A DNA stretch of 6,692 bases from Acidobacteriota bacterium. Lineage in GTDB: Bacteria > Acidobacteriota > Vicinamibacteria > Vicinamibacterales > UBA2999. Position numbers and translations under genes: made by a program. Within the stretch, counting starts at the first letter, position 1; each line of letters opens with the position of its first letter. The stretch covers positions 1-6,692 of the forward strand of contig JADZBZ010000299.1 in NCBI GenBank assembly GCA_020851835.1. The letters run 5' to 3'. Of the stretch, positions 6,249 through 6,692 are shown piece after piece. Under the pieces are notes generated by a model, which was given only the letters and a program-made list of their open reading frames with translations, was not told where the DNA came from and ran no database searches.

Positions 6249-6292
6249 ATGCCCCTCGAGCGCTCGTCACGCCGCCCGTGACTCCGGGGCAT
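6249..6292. terminator. Branched inverted-repeat structure after argF, possible terminator
   Basis: Outer arms ATGCCCC (6249-6255) and GGGGCAT (6286-6292) pair perfectly over 7 bp. They enclose the palindrome CGAGCGCTCG (6257-6266) and a second hairpin GTCACG-CCGCC-CGTGAC (6266-6282, 6-bp stem); the two inner elements share base 6266. It begins nine bases past the argF stop and has no T-run on either strand, so it is not a classical intrinsic terminator. It could mark the transcript end, stabilise the 3' end, or be the shared end of two converging genes (argF and the PepSY remnant). Confidence 0.35.
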
Positions 6293-6433
6293 CGACCGCA
6301 GCGGACAAACGGCGACGCCACGAACGGAAGTGCCGCCAGGCAAGGGCGAGCCCAGGGGCAAGGCCGACCAGACGCCGATAGCGTTGTGCCAGTTGAAGTC
6401 GCGGGCCTTGCCTTCTAATCCGGCCAAATAGGT
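6267..6433 (-). pseudogene. Remnant of a PepSY-associated transmembrane protein gene
   Basis: On the minus strand, one frame from 6433 to about 6353 reads YLAGLEGKARDFNWHNAIG followed by VWSALPL, the hallmark start of a PepSY-TM module (RDFNWHNxIGxW then a membrane helix). A second frame from about 6353 to the TGA at 6267-6269 reads GLALAWRHFRSWRRR and ends ESRAA, like the last membrane helix and basic tail of the same family. In intact proteins these pieces lie over a hundred residues apart. They are joined here out of frame, and a TAA stands right before Pro at 6433, so the gene is dead. A short direct repeat (6339-6345 and 6357-6363) flanks the junction. The family assignment rests on remembered motifs. 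Confidence 0.55.
6339..6363. repeat. Short direct repeat at the PepSY deletion junction
   Basis: GGCAAGG occurs at 6339-6345 and again at 6357-6363, each within a slightly longer match (CCAGGCAAGG and CCAGGGGCAAGG). The copies lie on either side of the inferred switch point in the PepSY remnant, so a deletion between short repeats is a plausible origin. Confidence 0.4.
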
Positions 6434-6448
6434 CGGTTAAGCAAACAA

Positions 6449-6692
6449 ATGAGAATCGATCTTAATTCTGACCTTGGCGAGTCGTTCGGGGCGTGGGTGA
6501 TGGGGCAGGATGCGGGCCTGATGCCGGTCATCACCTCCGCCAACGTCGCCTGCGGCTTCCATGCTGGCGATCCCGGCGTGATGCGCGAGACCGTGTGGCT
6601 GGCGCGAGCGCAGGGGGTGGCCATCGGCGCCCATCCGGGCTTCCCCGACCTGGCCGGATTCGGCCGCCGCGATCTGCGGTGCACGCCCCAGG
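6449..6692 (+). CDS. pxpA: 5-oxoprolinase subunit PxpA (LamB/YcsF family), 3' end cut
   Basis: PxpA works with PxpB and PxpC in ATP-dependent opening of 5-oxoproline to glutamate in the cytoplasm. The 81 visible codons start at ATG 6449 with the family's opening MRIDLNSDLGESFG, then ITSANVACGFHAGDP near residues 29-43 and VAIGAHPGFPDLAGFGRR near 58-75. These contain the conserved Asp, Asn and His residues expected of this (beta/alpha)-barrel family, complete as far as seen. The full protein is about 250 residues, so roughly two thirds lies beyond the window; pxpB and pxpC often follow. No good Shine-Dalgarno or promoter is visible before the ATG (AT-rich TTAAGCAAACAA precedes it). It shares glutamate chemistry with the arg genes, but the remnant-bearing gap suggests a separate unit. 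Confidence 0.93.
   Translation, partial: MRIDLNSDLGESFGAWVMGQDAGLMPVITSANVACGFHAGDPGVMRETVWLARAQGVAIGAHPGFPDLAGFGRRDLRCTPQ

Noticed and set aside
6224..6427. Single 67-codon protein on the minus strand after argF
   Set aside because: Only its first part resembles a PepSY module; past about 6353 the family-like sequence is in another frame, so it is better read as a broken gene.
6452..6469. AGAAT and ATTCT inverted repeat at the start of pxpA as an ARG box
   Set aside because: The arms are 8 bases apart, not 4, and lie within coding sequence; does not fit the ARG box pattern.
1..6692. CRISPR arrays, tRNA or rRNA genes, insertion sequences, phage genes
   Set aside because: No repeat-spacer pattern, no tRNA-like cloverleaf, no transposase or terminal inverted repeats were seen on reading both strands.

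Overview
This is a GC-rich bacterial chromosome segment holding an arginine biosynthesis locus. It consists of a divergently transcribed arginine repressor (argR, running off the left edge) and a compact six-gene operon argC-argB-argD-argA(short GNAT type)-argJ-argF. The right end carries the decayed tail of a PepSY-type membrane protein gene and the start of pxpA (LamB/YcsF family). Codon third positions are mostly G or C. This gene order, the short ArgA-like acetyltransferase and the E. coli-like short ArgB would suit a high-GC soil lineage such as Acidobacteriota (Vicinamibacteria-like). That placement is an impression from gene content and not a measurement.

Layout: argR reads leftward from 345 and is cut at base 1. 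Bases 346-496 are a divergent control region. It holds a good pair of ARG-box-like operators straddling the argR start and -10 element, a GC-rich hairpin, a strong sigma70-type promoter for argC (TTGACA, 17 bp, TATAAC), and a weaker second pair of ARG-like boxes lying on that promoter. Between the promoter and argC is a 13-codon arginine-rich frame whose stop codon overlaps the argC start. From 497 to 6240 six genes follow with no gap, and every neighbouring pair overlaps (10, 4, 4, 11 and about 20 bases). Bases 6241-6448 contain a branched inverted-repeat structure just after argF and, on the minus strand, a PepSY gene remnant with an internal deletion. pxpA starts at 6449 and runs off the right edge.

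Together the operon covers glutamate to citrulline. ArgA and/or ArgJ acetylate glutamate, ArgB phosphorylates it, ArgC reduces the acyl phosphate, ArgD transaminates the semialdehyde, ArgJ recycles the acetyl group to release ornithine, and ArgF makes citrulline. argG and argH are not in the window. ArgR, with arginine as corepressor, probably represses both directions from the shared intergenic region. pxpA belongs to 5-oxoproline metabolism and is not obviously linked to the operon.

I see no clearly new system. The best leads are the arginine-rich leader frame with its unusual spacing before argC, the operator layout, the three-cysteine motif in the short acetylglutamate synthase, and the PepSY remnant.
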